Shown here piece after piece: positions 47,714 to 58,038 of a stretch of 64,000 nucleotides of DNA. Position 1 is the first letter of the stretch. Each line of letters starts with the position of its first letter. The stretch covers positions 110,776,145-110,840,144 of the forward strand of contig OZ026518.1 of assembly GCA_964019695.1 (NCBI GenBank). The letters are read 5' to 3'. Below the pieces are notes generated by a model. The model was not told the DNA's origin. It saw only the letters and a program-made list of their open reading frames with translations, and did not search any database. The stretch comes from Loripinus fragilis (lineage: Eukaryota > Mollusca > Bivalvia > Lucinida > Lucinidae). The position numbers and the translations under genes are program-made.

Positions 47714-47814
47714 CTAGAAATAGGAAATTATGACCGAGGTTTGTTAAGCAAACACTTGTGTACCATTGTGTCATTATTGTTATATCATATCTCTTGGTTT
47801 CTGTCTATATCACG

Positions 47815-48340
47815 CATGCAAAAATATAGGGAGCACACATGTTTTTTCATTCATTTACACTTGCAAGGTCCCCAGGATGTTGTTTGAACATGAGACTGTT
47901 AGGCCCAGTGTTCAAACATTGTCCGAGGGACAGGGCAAGTGTTAATGCAATGAAACAAACATTTGTGATCACTGTTCTTGCATATTTTACTTGATTTCAA
48001 CCCAAAAGGGTCTGAAAACGTCGCTTAAACATTAAAATATTCCTTTTCTTGGATTAGGTTTCTCTAAACAAAATGGCTGAGCTACAAACTTTCGAATGTC
48101 ATTACCTCGCAACAACGTCATAGAGGCGCCCAACGTTTTCAGGAACAAAAGCATCGGCAAAATGATCAGTCAAGGCCCCAACACTTCCCGCAATGTCATG
48201 CAAACAAATCAGGGCCCAGTTTAGGCTTTGTCAAGTAAAAACCATGTTCAAACAGCATGTGAATCTCCTGATTTGAACATGGATTTTTGCTGCTTCAAAC
48301 AGCTTCGCACAACGAATTCCCATGCAAGAACTAAGCTTTG
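47815..48340. mobile_element. Second copy of the ~510-bp element
   Basis: Bounded by atgcaaaaatatagggagca and cgaattcccatgcaagaact; interior matches 9820-10332. It lies about 100 bp upstream of a kinase exon in the intron. Confidence 0.78.
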
Positions 48341-48746
48341 TCCGTACATTTATGATAACAAGACCTACAACTAAGAAATTTCAAGTATTTATCAAACTTT
48401 TCTTGGGCAGTTGATAATTTTACGAAATACTTAAATTATATCTTACCAAATATAGAAAACTCTAATGCACTTCATAAACAAATGTGGTCGTGATTACCTA
48501 AAAAGTTAACTTTTTCATTCTGATGGATTATCCCATAAATATTGATACAATAAGTATGGAATTGCCCATCTTGTATTTCACGGGGTTGTCGGTCAAAATT
48601 TCTATAAAATTAAGTAGTTCTACCCTTGAAGACTGTTTTTATCAGACCCTGATGAAATTCTGCATTTCATCTGGGTCTTCACTGTTTACCATTTTACCTG
48701 TTATCCAGAATGAAAAGGGTTAATCAATCATTAATTATTGGAATTA

Positions 48747-48952
48747 CAGTAAAACCTGTCTTAAGCTGCCACTAAACAGAACACCAAAGATTGGCTTTCA
48801 ATACCAATTATCGCTTAACGCAGGTCAAAAGTATTGCAGAATGCTCCAAGGGGAGCATTCTACAATACTTTCGATCTTCATTAAGCTACCATTTTTAATT
48901 AAGACCTTGGTTTTGTATATTTTTAAGTGGACGCTTAAGACCAGTTTTACTG
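48747..48952. mobile_element. Mariner-type inverted-repeat element (MITE 1), reverse orientation
   Basis: TA-flanked ends CAGTAAAACCTG and CCAGTTTTACTG, with the family's central gtattgcagaatgctcc hairpin. More diverged than the other copies. Confidence 0.82.
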
Positions 48953-49189
48953 TAATGATAATAATTACATTATGTGTGTCTTGACAAATAGTGATATGAC
49001 TCCAAGATTGTTGAAAGCTTTGTTAAATGCCTGCAGTGAAGTCAATATACCTTGGAAGCTAAAATTCCGAAAAGTGTGTGTATTCAGATGAGACTGTTCC
49101 ATAAGGAGCAGTCTGATCAAGGCTCATACTGTTTGCCTACAACTTGAAAAACATTTGTTGTGTAAGCAGATAACATTATCAGACAAGTA

Positions 49190-49729
49190 CAGTAAAACCT
49201 GTGTAAAACGGCCACTCAAAAATAGACAAAACAAAGACTTAAATGACAAATGGTAGCTACCGGGCCGGGTAGCGCAGTCGGTAACGTGTCTGGCTACAGA
49301 TGCGTGTCTGACTGCAGATCCAGGGGTCGCGAGTTCGATCCCTGCCAGGTACCATACTTTCGTGGAGATTGATCGTGAAATAATTTCTCCCTTCCGCTGA
49401 TTTATTCAAGAAGGGTTGTTGTCAGTTACAAGCGAAAGTATGTACACAAATTACTGCTTAACCGCTTGCTCAAGCCTGCCCAGGGAAAAGTGTGGTTAAG
49501 TGAACTGACCGTCCCGCAATGACCATAGCTGTTGACATGGGACGTAAAGCAACAAAAACAAACAAAAAACAAAAACAAATGGTAGCTTAATGAAGGTCAA
49601 AAGTATTGCAGAATGCTCCGCTCCCCGTAAAGTATTCTGCAATACTTTTGACCTGCTTTAAGCAATAATAGGTCTTGAAAACCAATTTTTGGTCTTTTTG
49701 AGAGTGGCCATTTTATACAGGTTTTACTG
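49190..49729 (+). mobile_element. Mariner-type inverted-repeat element interrupted by SINE family B
   Basis: Outer element: ends CAGTAAAACCTG and CAGGTTTTACTG flanked by TA, the same family as 5273-5488, 25466-25671, 48747-48952 and 56897-57101. Inside it a full SINE B (about 49261-49576) is flanked by the direct repeat acaaatggtagct, which is single-copy in the uninterrupted relatives. This is a clear target-site duplication made by SINE insertion, so the SINE is younger than the DNA element. Confidence 0.9.
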
Positions 49730-50221
49730 TATTTCAGTTTTTCTTTTTTCTCCGGTGGTAAAGGTGCATGACTGTGAACTATTATTGCAAGCACAGACCT
49801 TTAGATATGAATGTATTTAACTCTTTGCACTCAGCAGATGACAAAAGCCAGCAAAGAAAGAGTTAAAAGATTAAATTTCTTATTTCTCAACCAAAACATA
49901 GGTTGTGGGTACTCAATGAGACAGTTCTTTTGAGCACCCAAAACATATGTTATAAATTGATTGATAAGAAGATATTCCAAATTTTATGAACAAAACTTTT
50001 ATTTACCTAGACCTTTGAAGCACAAACACAGGACTTTAGTTAAGAGTGCATATCAAAAAACTAATTTTCTTATTTCTCAACCAAAACATATGTTGTGGGT
50101 ACTAAAATGAACCGTCTCAATGAGATGGGTCTTTTGAGTGCCCAAAACATATGTTTGAAATTATCAATAAGAAAATATTCCTTATTTTACACTCAAAACT
50201 TTGCATATCTCAACCTATGAA

Positions 50222-50465
50222 GCACATGGGTGAAAGCTCAAATTTTCCAAAATCCTGAACTTTTGAAAATCAAATCTTAAAACTTGCACAATGCCAAAAA
50301 TATAAACAATTTCAAAATTTAAATGGGCAATTGTCTATAGATAAACTTAAATCATATCAAAGAAGCCATTAGAATCTGCCTAATTCAGTATTTTGAGGCT
50401 GACTTTCTATGGAAAGTCAGCCTCAAAATCCTGAATTCAGAAATAATCCTGAACTTTCACCCATG
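50222..50465. mobile_element. Family 6 inverted-repeat element
   Basis: Ends catgggtgaaagctcaaatt and gaactttcacccatg; core ggctgactttctatggaaag tcagcc palindrome. Confidence 0.8.
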
Positions 50466-50479
50466 GAAGCACCAATGCT

Positions 50480-50935
50480 TTCAGGGAAACTGGCTAACTG
50501 TTTTTCACTGGGAGCAAGCTGGGCCCCTAAAACAAAATTATTGGGGGCCAAATCCAAAACTAAGGGGCCAAATATTCGGTGGAAAATGAAACTCATTTCA
50601 ATACCATACCGCATTGCCAAGCGTTTGCTTTACTCATACTTCAAGTCAAAGACCCTCAAAATCTGTATTCCTCTAATTATTTACCGTATTAACAGTATTT
50701 GGAATTAGCTGAATGAAGATTTGTATACGTCATATACAAATCTTTATTCAGCTTATTCCAAAAACTGTTTATATGGTAAATAATTATTACGTCCAACAGT
50801 TAGTGTCAGATTTGATAGCACATCATACCTTTACTTACTACTTTTTTTTCAGGGGCAAGCTGGGCCCCTAAACATTAAGTTTTAGGGGCCCAGCCCAAAA
50901 TTTAGGGGCACTGGGCCCCTGTTTATCTTTTTCCC
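50480..50935. mobile_element. Inverted-repeat element next to the kinase core exon
   Basis: Arms contain caagctgggcccctaaa in direct form and taggggcc/ggcccc repeats; the centre is a hairpin gctgaatgaagatttgtata / tatacaaatctttattcagc (50707-50752). Its right edge ends about 14 bp before the donor of exon 50949-51484. Confidence 0.7.
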
Positions 50936-50948
50936 TGGCTTTACTCAC

Positions 50949-51484
50949 CATATCCATTTCTTAGAATGACCTCGGGAGCCACATATTCCGGAGTTCCTAG
51001 CACCTGTTTATCCTTAAACTGTTTACAATCCTTATCGATCGTCCCTTCATACAAGTTTGTTGTCAAGCTCATCAACCCAATTTTAGACAGGCCGAAATCT
51101 GTCAATTTTACATGGCCTGTTGCAGTAATTAACAAATTATCTGGTTTGAGATCACGGTGAACTATACCATAACTATGGAGGTATTCCAAAGCGAGAACAG
51201 TTTCTGCAAAATACAGCCGTGCCATATCAAACGGCAGTGCTCCTGAATTTTTCAACAACGCAGCACAATCACCGCCTTCGACGTATTCCATAACCATACA
51301 CAGGTAGCGCTTTGTCTCAAAGCTACAGTACATGCTGACAACAAATGGGTTGTCAGCAAACGTAAGAACGTCTCTTTCCGTGAAGACTTGTTCTGTCTGG
51401 TTGCGCATTACAAGGTTCTGTTTACAAATCTTCTTCATAGCAAATCTCGTCTTTGTATCTTTGTGACGGACTAGAAACACCGCT
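50949..51484 (-). CDS. MAST: MAST exon, kinase catalytic core (residues 128-306)
   Basis: A 536-nt exon with acceptor attattacag and donor ATG|GTGAGT (phase 2 in, 1 out). It carries most of the catalytic domain: ATP-anchoring Lys145 (RFAMKK), helix-C Glu164 (FTERDVL), hinge MEYVEGGD, catalytic loop HRDLKPDN with Asp239, magnesium-binding DFG at 257-259, and GTPEYVAPE at 291-299. A roughly 30-residue stretch between DFG and GTPEY ([16 protein letters not shown] onward) is the long activation segment typical of MAST kinases. All residues needed for phosphotransfer are present, so this kinase should be active apart from the altered loop residue just upstream. An inverted-repeat element ends within about 15 bp of the donor. 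Confidence 0.97.
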
Positions 51485-51639
51485 CTGTAATAATTAAATA
51501 CAAGGATTAACACATTTTTTCAATTTGATGGAGTCTTCTTCAATTCAATTTATTTTAAGGGGTCATTGGTTAACAGTGTATTACCAGTGTGTCAATAGCG
51601 TTCTTGACTTTAAAGAAACTAATGCACAAGGACAGTCTA

Positions 51640-52440
51640 ACTTATGCTGAACTTGTACGTGTAACATACGTTAACTTATGCATAACTTACATGTTGCGTA
51701 CATCAAATGTATGTCTAAAATATAAGATATACGTCGGCATGCCCTGAAAATTTATATTCCTGTAAAAAATTTTGGAACCCCTTCGCTGTATGACAATGTA
51801 TACCACCGTTTTGTAGCATGTTCATAATTTGATTAAAACTTATCTCTAACTTTTTCAGCATTCACCAACGTACTTGCTGAATTTCTCATACATCAGTATA
51901 CGTTGGTGCTATACATACATTAACTTATGCACAACTTACATGTTGAGCATATCGAACTTATGTCTTACGTATAACCAATATGTTGGCATGCTCAGAATTT
52001 TTATATGCATGCACAAAATTTTGGGACTCTTTCGCCGTATGACAACGTATACCACCATGTTGTCATACCACCCTACTGTAGCATGTTTGTAACTTGTTTA
52101 AAACTTATCTCTAACTTATTCATTATACACCAACGTACTTGCTCAATTTATCATACGTCAGTATACTTTGGAGCTATACGTACGTTAACTTATGCATAAC
52201 TTACATGTTGCGTACATATAACTTATGTCTAATGTATAAACAATATGTCAGCATGCCCTGAAAATTTTTATGCATGCATAAAATTTTAGGACCCACTGGC
52301 CGTACGACAGCGTATACCACCGTTTTATAGCATGTTCGTGACTTGTTTAAAACTTATGTCTAACTTATTCAGAGTACACCAACGTGCTTGCTGAATTTCT
52401 CATACGTCGCTAAATGTTGGTGCTATACCTCGTAGTGTGA
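51640..52440 (+). repeat. ~250-265-bp tandem repeat, three units
   Basis: ttaacttatg(c) followed by (g)cataacttacatgttg starts at 51671, 51920 and 52185; each unit ends in caccaacgtacttgctgaat and catacgtcagtatac. Located in the intron just upstream of the kinase core exon. Confidence 0.85.
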
Positions 52441-53442
52441 CAGGGCCTTTAGTGAAAAAGTTGGTCCCCCAGACTTTAAATTAATGCGCGATTCTGATTG
52501 ACTTTTTTCCTTGCATAGCAGTATTGTAACAGAAGTATTTTGTGCATAATTTATATTATAATCTATAAGTGCTGGCAAACCATTTGCAAATACAACATTA
52601 ACATTTCCCCCAATTTCAAGGGGTCCTGAGGAATATGAAATCATTAAACCTGAATCCTTGGATTGATTTGAATCTTCTGACTACAAAAGTCGTAAAGCCC
52701 CTTTTTCACATTCTGTGACTAATGTATAGAATTTCTCATTCAATTAGCATTTCTCATTAACCCTTGTCCTGCTGAACCCAGATTTATCCCTTTTTAAAAA
52801 CACTGCAGATCCAGATCATCTGGCTTCTGATGAAGCTATCTGATCGAGATCCACAGTGTTTTACACTTTGATTGATAATACATGCTTACAACTGGAATGC
52901 TGCAGGTTAGCATGAAAGAAGTTGGGAAGAAGTGTAATACATCTAAATATTCAGCATAACTAGGGTTAAAGAGCTTCGTCACCTCTCCTTACAGACCATT
53001 TCTAATATTACCAGGGTTTCATTAATGATTTCTAGCCACAGAAAAGATATTAACCGTAATCCTGCCACTATTTTTTTCCTGAAAATGGCATATGCTTTTT
53101 ACGTCTACTGCATATATTCAAGTGCACTCCAGACCTAATTTTACCATGGAAGCAAACAATATGAACCCTAATCAGACAGCTCCCTTGGGAAGCAGTCTGA
53201 TCTGGGTCCACATTGTTTGCAATATAGGCTACCTAAGAAGATAAGCAGATGAGAGAGCAGACAACAGAAGTCGCGAATGGCAGGAAAAGGGTTAAATAGA
53301 CAGATTTCTATACATTACTGGGTTTTGTTAATGATTTCTAGCCATAAAATAGATACTCAAATGACAGCAGACTAATTATGTGATAATAGAGTGAAAGTGG
53401 GTCACAAAATGAACATCATCATATTTACCATACAGTGGCGGA

Positions 53443-53655
53443 TCCAGAGGGGGTTCAGAGCGTTCGCGCGAACCCCACTCCCTGTCCCCCATTTTTAAAT
53501 ATCCTATGAAAATGAAATAATTTGGTCTCCATGAGACCAAATTATTTCATTTTCATCAGATATTTAAGAAAAATGAGATAAAATCAGCAGTGTACCCCCC
53601 CCCCCCTTTATACTTATGAAACCCCTTTCCAGAAATCCTGGATCCTCCACCTGCC
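53443..53655. mobile_element. GGCGGATCC-end element, reverse copy
   Basis: Begins agtggcggatccagaggggg and ends agaaatcctggatcc; centre ttggtctccatgagaccaaa. Contains a short poly-C tract. Confidence 0.82.
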
Positions 53656-54377
53656 ATATTCAACTTAAATAGGACACACATCCTTATAAGATTACATTGA
53701 GTTCTTTTTGAGTTGTGAATGCTATTTTAGCCCAAGTATCCTGCCGGTATTTTCGGCTCTGAAAATGTTGTCTGCTTTTTATGTCTGTTGCATAATATTC
53801 AAGTGCACTTCAGACTAGATCTTATCATGGAAGTAAACAATATGAACCCTGATCAGATTGCTCCCTTGGGGAGCACCAAGGGAGCAGTGTGATCTGGGCA
53901 CACATCCTTATAAGATTACAATGAGTTCTTTTTGAGTTGTGAAATGCTATTTTAGCCCTAGTATCCCGCCAGTATTTTTGGATCTGAAAATGTTGTCTGC
54001 TTTTTATGTCTGTTGCATATATTCAAGTGCACTTCAGACTAGGTTTTATCATGAAAGCAAACACTATGAACCCTGATCAGAGTGCTTCCCTTTGAAACTG
54101 TCTGATTTGGGTCCATATTGTTTGCAAAATAGACTATCTAGGAACGGCACCGTATTCTATGGAGTGGAGTCTTGATATGAGAAAATGTCAAATAAACTGA
54201 ATCTGCAGGTGTATAAGAATTTTTGCCATTCCAAAATTTGACTCCACTTCACTCCAATACTGCACCACTCTGCTCCAAGACTCCATTCCATAGAATACAT
54301 GGTGCCCCTCTGAACATAAGCAGATAAAAGAGCACACGACAAAAGGGAACTGGTCAAGAGGTTATAAAGCATTTTTC

Positions 54378-54573
54378 ATGCTCAACTCAGATTAGCACAA
54401 AATTAATCCTGCTCATAAATGCTAAAATGCAAACAATTATCAATTGTTGGCATTTTAACATTTATTAGCATGATAAATACAACGTTTGAGACTTAAAGCA
54501 AGAAACTTCTTTATTTCTTGGTATTTTTGTTTTTATGAGCAGTTGAAATTTCATGCTCAGTCGAGTTGAGCAT
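54378..54573. mobile_element. Second CTCAAC..GAGCATG element
   Basis: Ends catgctcaactcagattagc and gctcagtcgagttgagcatg; the interior matches 41980-42175. Confidence 0.8.
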
Positions 54574-55099
54574 GTAATCTCAGGGACTGGTATAAAGTAA
54601 TTTTTTTGTTTTTAATAATCTTAGAACAGATATCCTTAACCCTTACCCTGTCAACATTTTTTGTCCTGTAAATGTCATCTGCTTTTTATGTCTGCTGCAG
54701 ATATTAAAGTGCACTTTTGACAAGATCTTATCATGAAAGCAACAATATGAAACCTTATCAGACTGCTCCCTTGGGGAGCAGTCTGATCTGCCAGGGTCCA
54801 TATTGTTTGCGAAATTGGCTACCTAAGAAAACATAAGCAGATAAAAGAGCATGACAATAATAGTATAAATGGTATAAAATGACAATTGTTTTGAATTTTG
54901 AACATCTATATTAACCCAAATCTGGCAATTTTTTGCCTTGAAAACGTTTGCTTTTTACAACTACCGCGTATATTCAAGTGCATTTCAGACTAGATTTTAT
55001 CATGGAAGCAAACACTATGAACCCTGATCAGACTGCTCCCCTACTATAGACATGGGTAAAAGGGTAAATATAAACAGCAAATTAGATAAACTAACTTAC

Positions 55100-55173
55100 G
55101 CGTAGGCACCATTGCTGATGAGTTTTATCGTCTCAAAATCTTCTTCTGATGGCGTGTTCTCTTTCCTTTTAAA
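55100..55173 (-). CDS. MAST: MAST exon, start of kinase domain with nucleotide-binding loop (residues 104-127)
   Basis: A 74-nt exon (phase 0 in, phase 2 out) with acceptor atatatttcag and donor GC|GTAAGT. It encodes FKRKENTPSEEDFETIKLI then SNGAY. TPSEEDFETIKLISNGAYG is the family signature at the kinase start. The split last codon is GC plus A from the next exon, giving Ala where MAST kinases normally have the third glycine of the loop (SNGAYGAV becomes SNGAYAAV). The acceptor of the next exon allows no other in-frame reading. The change is one base from Gly (GGA to GCA), so it may be a variant, an assembly error or real. Confidence 0.9.
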
Positions 55174-55314
55174 CTGAAATATATTTAAGTCAAAATGTTA
55201 GATGATACATAGTAATGTTAGCAACAAATAAAGATATTTTGAGTAAATTTTGTTTAAAGAGGAAATGAACAAACTGAACACCTGTGCAATTTTTCACAGG
55301 TATCGTATAACATA

Positions 55315-55731
55315 CAGGGTTCATACAGGCAAGTTTGAGTAAAATTAAATAACTTTTCAAGGACTTCTAAAAGACTTTCCTATAGTTTTCAAGGGCAACA
55401 AGTTTATGAAAAATACAGATTTAAGTGTTAAATGTCTTCTTCAGAAATGCTAGAATGAGATAATGGAGAAATTGTTATTAGAAAATTAGTATAAAATTGT
55501 TGTGCCTTTCTTTGGTGCAGCATATGCTGCACCAAATAAAGGCACAATAATTTTATAATGATTTAGGTCTATATCAACTGTGCTAAGTCCTACAGAAAAG
55601 AGTAGAATTCAAGGACTTTTCAAGGCTTTTGAGTGATTTTCCAACTTACTTTTCAAGGCATATTTAATTTCCAAGGACTTTTCAAGAAAGCCCTCTAAAT
55701 TCAAGTACTTTTCGAGCCTGTGTGAACCCTG
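55315..55731. mobile_element. Second copy of the CAGGGTTCATAC small element
   Basis: Same ends, same 'ttttcaaggactt' repeats and the same central hairpin tttggtgcagcatatgctgc / accaaataaaggcac. No clean target duplication is visible here. Confidence 0.8.
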
Positions 55732-55938
55732 TTCATACATTTCCTGCAATTGTTACAGCAAAATAGTACTAAAACATGCAGTTTAAGCAGTTTTATGTAA
55801 AAAACATGTTGTAACCTCTGATGTTACGTAAAAGTATTGGTAAAACGTATGGTTTCCTAAAGGGCAAATATGTTTTGGATGAGAAATAAGAACATTAATT
55901 TTTAATTATGCACTCTTGTCTAAAGGTGTGACTATTAT

Positions 55939-56168
55939 ATACGTAGAACCAAAAATAAGGGAACCCTTTCATTTTGAGGTATCTTTTATTTTACGCTTAA
56001 GATATGACTTCCAAGTTAATATCTGGTGTAACCTCCACATATCATCTCAAGTAAACCAAACAGGTGTCAAGCATGTGTTGGTGCACATGGAGGTTACGTG
56101 GAGGTCACACAAGATATTTACTTAGACTACATGAAATACAAGGGTTCCCTTATTTTTTGTTCTATGTA
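55939..56168. mobile_element. ~230-bp element with ~26-bp terminal inverted repeats
   Basis: Ends tagaaccaaaaataagggaa then ccctt, and aagggttcccttattttttg then ttcta. The interior also has a weaker palindrome around gtgttggtgcacatgg. Confidence 0.8.
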
Positions 56169-56531
56169 TTTCTTGCACACCAGATAGGGATATCTGAGAT
56201 TTTACCCTGGGATAGAAAATCTTATCTTACCCATGCTATTTTACCCAGGACGTCAAGTAACGTCATGTGAAATTGCATCTTAGCTTATTCAGGAACTCCC
56301 GGAAGCTTATTTTAAAGTAATTAAATAAATTAATAAATAAATAAAAAATTAATTAATTAAAACAGTGGTGAGCAAGAAAAAGAATCCATTATTCTGGTGA
56401 GGGTAGGATAGAAAAATCTGTCCCTCCGGATCACCATTTGTCATCACTCGGCAAGCCTTGTGATGCCAAACGGCTATCCTAAGGACAGATTTTTGTATCC
56501 TACCCTCACACTATGATAGATTCTTATAATA

Positions 56532-56772
56532 TGAGCTGCAACATGAGATTTCCAACAATGTGGTATGTGCAACCAGCATAGCCTCAGATCAGCCTGCGCA
56601 TACTGGCAGTCTGATCAGAGCCATTGCTAGTCCCTTGAATATTCTATGAGTGTTAAGCTACTGACTGAACATCATTTGGTGTTTCTAAGCTTAAAAAGAG
56701 GCTGTACAGGCTGGTCTGCGTCTACACTTGTCAAAATGCCACAATGTTGGAAATCACATGTCGCGGCTCTTA
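56532..56772. mobile_element. Inverted-repeat element family 2 close to a MAST exon
   Basis: Reverse-oriented copy beginning gagctgcaacatgagatttc and ending ggaaatcacatgtcgcggct. It ends about 13 bp beyond the donor of exon 56785-56867. Confidence 0.8.
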
Positions 56773-56784
56773 TGTTATACTAAC

Positions 56785-56867
56785 ATCATGATCTTCCACA
56801 TCAGAGTGAATGGAGTCCGTCATATCATCTATGATAGCTGCTGTCTCAAGACTCTCTATCTCCATTT
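56785..56867 (-). CDS. MAST: MAST exon, linker between DUF1908 and kinase (residues 76-103)
   Basis: An 83-nt exon with acceptor tttctttcag and donor GAT|GTTAGT, phase 1 in and 0 out. The split codon joins G from the preceding exon with AA to give Glu, so the protein reads DPLA-E-MEIESLETA, matching the DPLEEM of other MAST proteins. It encodes an acidic linker (MEIESLETAAIIDDMTDS and IHSDVEDHD). The exon is squeezed between two inverted-repeat elements: one ends about 13 bp past its donor and another starts 30 bp beyond its acceptor. It is too short to stand out as an open frame; it was found by phase and by the family pattern. Confidence 0.85.
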
Positions 56868-56896
56868 CTGAAAGAAACAAAGTTAGGATAAAAATA

Positions 56897-57101
56897 CAGT
56901 AAAACCTGCCTTAAGCGGCCACTCAAAAATAGACAAAACAAAGGTCTTATTGACAAATGGTAGCTTAATGAAGGTCGAAAGTATTGCAGAATGCTCTATT
57001 GGAGCATTCTGCAATACTTTTGACCTACATTAAGCGATAATCGGTCTTGAAAATCAGTTTTGGTCTTCTTTTTGAGTGGCCACTTAAGACAGGTTTTACT
57101 G
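56897..57101. mobile_element. Mariner-type inverted-repeat element (MITE 1)
   Basis: TA-flanked CAGTAAAACCTG ... CAGGTTTTACTG with the family hairpin. It starts 30 bp upstream (in transcript sense) of the acceptor of exon 56785-56867, in the region where the branch point would be expected. Confidence 0.87.
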
Positions 57102-57829
57102 TATGCACCAACAACACAGTTTAAACAGATGAGGTACCAAGAGTGACCACTGGCATTTAAAATGGGGTCAAAGTTACCCAAAGTATAATTATTGTTACAA
57201 TCTGAACACTGAATATCGTGCACTATAACAACAACTTTGCCATTAGGGCTAGGTTGGGTTGAGATTTTATACCAGAGTCCCAATAAGGTACCTGTTGGTA
57301 CACATAAACTTGAGCAAACTAATAAACAAACACCTGATTAGTGCAATATAAATGCACCATTTTTTTTTTAAATATATTTTTAAAAAATCCATGTCTGGTT
57401 TTACAATCTCCTCAATAATCATGCAAATTTTCATTAAAAATTAATAGGTAAATTTAATGCAAATGTTTAACATGACACCCATCAAAAAATTTCACCAATG
57501 GGAATAAGGTACTGCAAAAACGTTAAAATGTAACACATGACAGTGTGCCACGCCAGATACATAACTGAGAAATTTCCAGAAAAAATTAAGTACAAGGAAA
57601 ACAGAACTAGGCCACATCTATATGAGGGTATTGACCAGCCCCAGCACTGAGCTCTACAGACACTAACCTAGTATTCTCTATATCTGGGGTCACTGAGGCA
57701 CTGCCTTTAATTGACTCTATTTGACTGTAGTGTAGTAATTACCCTTAGTTGACAGTTATTTAGATAACATGCTAACAGAATAAGAGTGTATAAGAAAGTA
57801 CTATCAACTCAGTGAGGATTACAGTCCTT

Positions 57830-58025
57830 GTTTGTTTGTTTAATTTGATTCTGTGCTTCCAATCAACAATCTTTCAGTTAAAGAGGGACGGGTCTTCCTG
57901 GGTTGAACCAGTACTAAGCTAGGATAAATATGCCTTTCTTAAGGACCACAAGGCAGTGACGCAGGTGAGGCTTGCAGCCCTGGCCTCGAGTCAAGCACTC
58001 TACCACTGAGCCACTGCGCTCCCTA
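57830..58025 (-). mobile_element. SINE family A abutting the end of the exon array
   Basis: Tail gtttaatttgattctgtgct, centre ttcctgggttgaaccagtac, head ctctaccactgagccactgc. It ends about 14 bp from the last (30th) array unit; flanking tacagtc(c/t)/gaagattacagtc is a likely target duplication. Confidence 0.85.
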
Positions 58026-58038
58026 AAGAAGATTACAG

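Larger units (their letters stand above)
53045..55060. repeat. Cluster of five family-4 inverted-repeat elements with nested insertions
   Basis: Copies start near 53050, 53735, 53950, 54640 and 54905, each with 'gtctgctttttatgtctgctgc', 'tattcaagtgcacttcagac' and 'aaccctgatcagactgctcc'. The 53735 and 53950 copies are direct repeats sharing about 150 bp. Elements 53443-53655 and 54378-54573, and a hairpin at 54149-54305 (attctatggagtggagtctt), sit within or between them. Confidence 0.75.

Noticed and set aside
47513..47887. 124-codon plus-strand open frame
   Set aside because: Antisense to a kinase exon; its length is a shadow of coding sequence on the other strand.
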